DNA from: Steinernema hermaphroditum
Taxonomy: Eukaryota > Nematoda > Chromadorea > Rhabditida > Steinernematidae
Length of the DNA stretch: 64,000 bases
Reading direction: 5' to 3'
Assembly: GCA_030435675.1 (NCBI GenBank)
Contig: CM059625.1
Coordinates: 11,222,001-11,286,000 of the forward strand
The first letter of the stretch is position 1. Each line of letters opens with the position of its first letter. The position numbers were made by a program, and so were the translations under genes. Below the pieces are notes generated by a model that was not told the DNA's origin, did not search any database, and was given only the letters and a program-made list of their open reading frames with translations. Positions 61,983-64,000 of this stretch are shown here, piece by piece.

Positions 61983-64000
61983 CTACCCGCAGGTGCCGTT
62001 TGTTTCTTTCTTCATAGCTTGTTCGTAGTTCTTCTTCTGGAGCTCATACAGTTTTTCTAATTTCTTTTGTTGTTTTTTCGAAATCTCCTCTCCGCTCGCC
62101 AAATGTGTAGGAACGCCCCTTTCGTCGAACTTCGAGTACAGTGCCGCATCTGGACCCTTTGTGAACAGATCTTGCGGGTTCACACGCTTCTGTGCTTCCT
62201 TGGCCGCGCGTTCTTTTTCCTTCTTTTCTTTCTCGGCAAGCTTCGCGGCTTCGGCTAGTTTCTTCATTTCCCTTTCGCGTTTCAACTCTTCGGGATTGAC
62301 GTACTTGACGCACGGTCGACCTTCTTTGTCTTCGAGGCGCACGCCCAGTTTCGGCAGCTCTTCGTCGCGCAGATTGTCGCAGAGCTGAAACACAGACTGT
62401 AGAGCAGTCCTAGGCAACTTCCACCCACTTTTAGGAGATTGGAGCGTGCTTCTTTTATTTCTGTTGCTTTAATGACGTTCTGTCTGACATCCTCTCGGAA
62501 GTTTGCGTAAGACGTCAGATACGGCATTAGCATTTCTTCCTTTCCCACACAAGCCTCACTAAAATTGACTCGTTTTACGATGCTTGACGACATGCAGAAC
62601 TCACTCTTCACTGGATACTGGGTATCCCAATTGTACATGAGGAGGAATGGCCCCGAAGACCTTAAGCAGCCAAGTGATGTACTCGGCGATGTCGCTCAGC
62701 AGCACGCAGTTTGCTTGATCACCCTAAACAGAGCTGTGCTTTTGTTTTACGTATTTCCCGAACCTTTGATAGAATGTATGCATTTCCTAAATTGATGAGA
62801 TCACGAAGACGTTCGATGGAGGTTCTCGTGTCGACTGAATCACAGAGAGCGATGTGAATCTCGGTCTGCTTTTCTCGGAATTTGCTTTCCAGCTCCAGTT
62901 CTGCGCTTTCGAACTTCTTGAACATCCTTCCCTTGTTGTCATCGGTGTCGTTATCGGCTTTCGTCTTGTAGATTAGATCTTTCACAACAAGGAAGAATTC
63001 TCCTGCTAGCTTTTCGAACTGAATTGCACGTTCCATGCTTTCGGCACTACAAGAAGCCTCAATGAATTTGTGGAACATTATTATAGGCATACTTGTAATC
63101 GAGAATATCCGTCCAATTGCTCATGAGAAACAGAATGCGAAGTTGTCTGGCAGTGTAGGTTTCGAGAGCTTTGTTGATAGAAATAAAGTTCTTCAGACTC
63201 TTAGACATTTTGGAGCCGGCAATGCGGAGTGTGCCGCAATGCAGGAAATAGTTGACCCAACGATCGCTATCGAAATGTGCTTCGCACTTAAGGAAATGAC
63301 TGTTTTGAGATCGAATTTAGGGGATGGTACCTGTGCGATCTCATTGTCGTGATGAGGGAACTTCAGATCAGAGCCGCCACCATGGATATCTAGCGTGTCA
63401 CCGCACACCTTTGTGCACATCGCCGAACACTCAATGTGCCAACCGGGACGTCCTAAAGATTAAAAGTCAGTTGCTAATGGTCAGATCGGAGAAAACTGAC
63501 CTTTTCCCCAAGGACTCTGCCAGAAGGGTTCGCCTTCCTTTGAAGCCTTCCACAAAGCAAAGTCCGAAGCGTTGATCTTTTGCTGAATTTACAAGTTACT
63601 AAAGATAGTCTCCGGAGGAGGCGGTACCTGTTGCTGTGCGTCGTTCATGCTCAACTCGCCTTCACTTTCTTTCATGTTCTTCATGAAGTTGTCTGAATCT
63701 CCGTAGGCTTCCGGCACCAGTTTGGCATAGAAGTGGTTGTCTTTGTTGTCAAATTTGACGGTATTGAAGTAGACGGATCCATCGTTGGTTACATAACCGT
63801 ATCCATTATCAATGATCTTCTGGATAAATTCGATAATTTCTGGAATGTACTCGCTGACACGAGTGAGGACGTTGGGAGGAAGCACATTCAAGTTCTTCAT
63901 GTCAGTCAGGAACTCGCTTTCGTATCTTAATTGACAGATGAATGTTTCTAATGGAGCCAGAAACATACTTTCGCGCAAGAGAGTCAAAAACGCTCTGCTC
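61983..64000 (-). CDS. cars-1: Cytosolic cysteinyl-tRNA synthetase, C-terminal part
   Basis: A class I synthetase charging tRNA-Cys; its 5' part lies beyond the window edge. Minus-strand exons: 64000(+)-63969, 63925-63628, 63582-63501, 63452-63331, 63286-63093, 63046-62764, 62723-62605, 62558-62429, 62384-61983. Visible motifs in order: [43 protein letters not shown] (zinc and substrate pocket), the KMSKS loop [11 protein letters not shown], the helical anticodon region, and a long Glu/Lys-rich C-terminal helix ([18 protein letters not shown]) of the eukaryotic cytosolic form. The usual HSGG before DL is here HGGG. The HIGH motif is outside the window. It is convergent with the V-ATPase gene. 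Confidence 0.93.

Overview
The window is nuclear DNA of a nematode, most likely a free-living rhabditid (clade V). Three things point there. Almost every gene is cut into small exons by introns of about 43-60 nt with GT donors and TTTCAG/TTTTAG acceptors. Many start codons sit just behind an unpaired acceptor, as expected for spliced-leader trans-splicing. The content includes nematode families (lipocalin-related LPR proteins, ODR-2/HOT Ly6 proteins). I built the gene models by joining exons by hand so that every splice phase agrees; no alignment or transcript data were available.

Layout. 1-7.4 kb is mostly non-coding, with one doubtful minus-strand gene (3.9-5.2 kb). 7.4-10.3 kb: a D1-like dopamine receptor. 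11.35-15.5 kb: four tightly packed plus-strand genes that look like an operon (complex I 49-kDa subunit, gamma-secretase subunit PEN-2, mitochondrial ribosomal protein S26, and an unrecognised protein). 16.0-17.9 kb (minus): a PWWP-domain nuclear protein. 18.6-24.4 kb: a second probable operon, a GGA adaptor (apt-9) and TBCK (tbck-1). 26.4-28.8 kb: a RASD/Dexras-like small GTPase. 29.0-30.5 kb (minus): lipocalin-related protein A. 32.9-37.4 kb: the USP7 deubiquitinase (math-33). 38.2-41.1 kb: TBC1D23. 41.9-43.6 kb: a kelch-like protein with a proline/glutamine-rich tail ending in a CaaX box. 44.4-47.3 kb: an ODR-2/HOT-like GPI-anchored Ly6 protein. 48.5-54.7 kb (minus): three tandem lipocalin-related genes. 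58.1-61.7 kb: V-ATPase subunit a. 62.0-64.0 kb (minus, cut by the window edge): cytosolic cysteinyl-tRNA synthetase.

How the genes relate. Several serve membrane traffic: the GGA adaptor, TBCK, TBC1D23 and the V-ATPase. Both TBC proteins carry a rhodanese-like domain after the TBC domain. The LPR proteins are secreted, and known family members act in the apical extracellular matrix. The operon at 11-15 kb joins two mitochondrial proteins with PEN-2. No CRISPR array, rRNA, tRNA or intact transposon was seen. The clearest non-gene structures are a near-perfect hairpin in apt-9 intron 1 and a displaced copy of part of the kelch-like gene.
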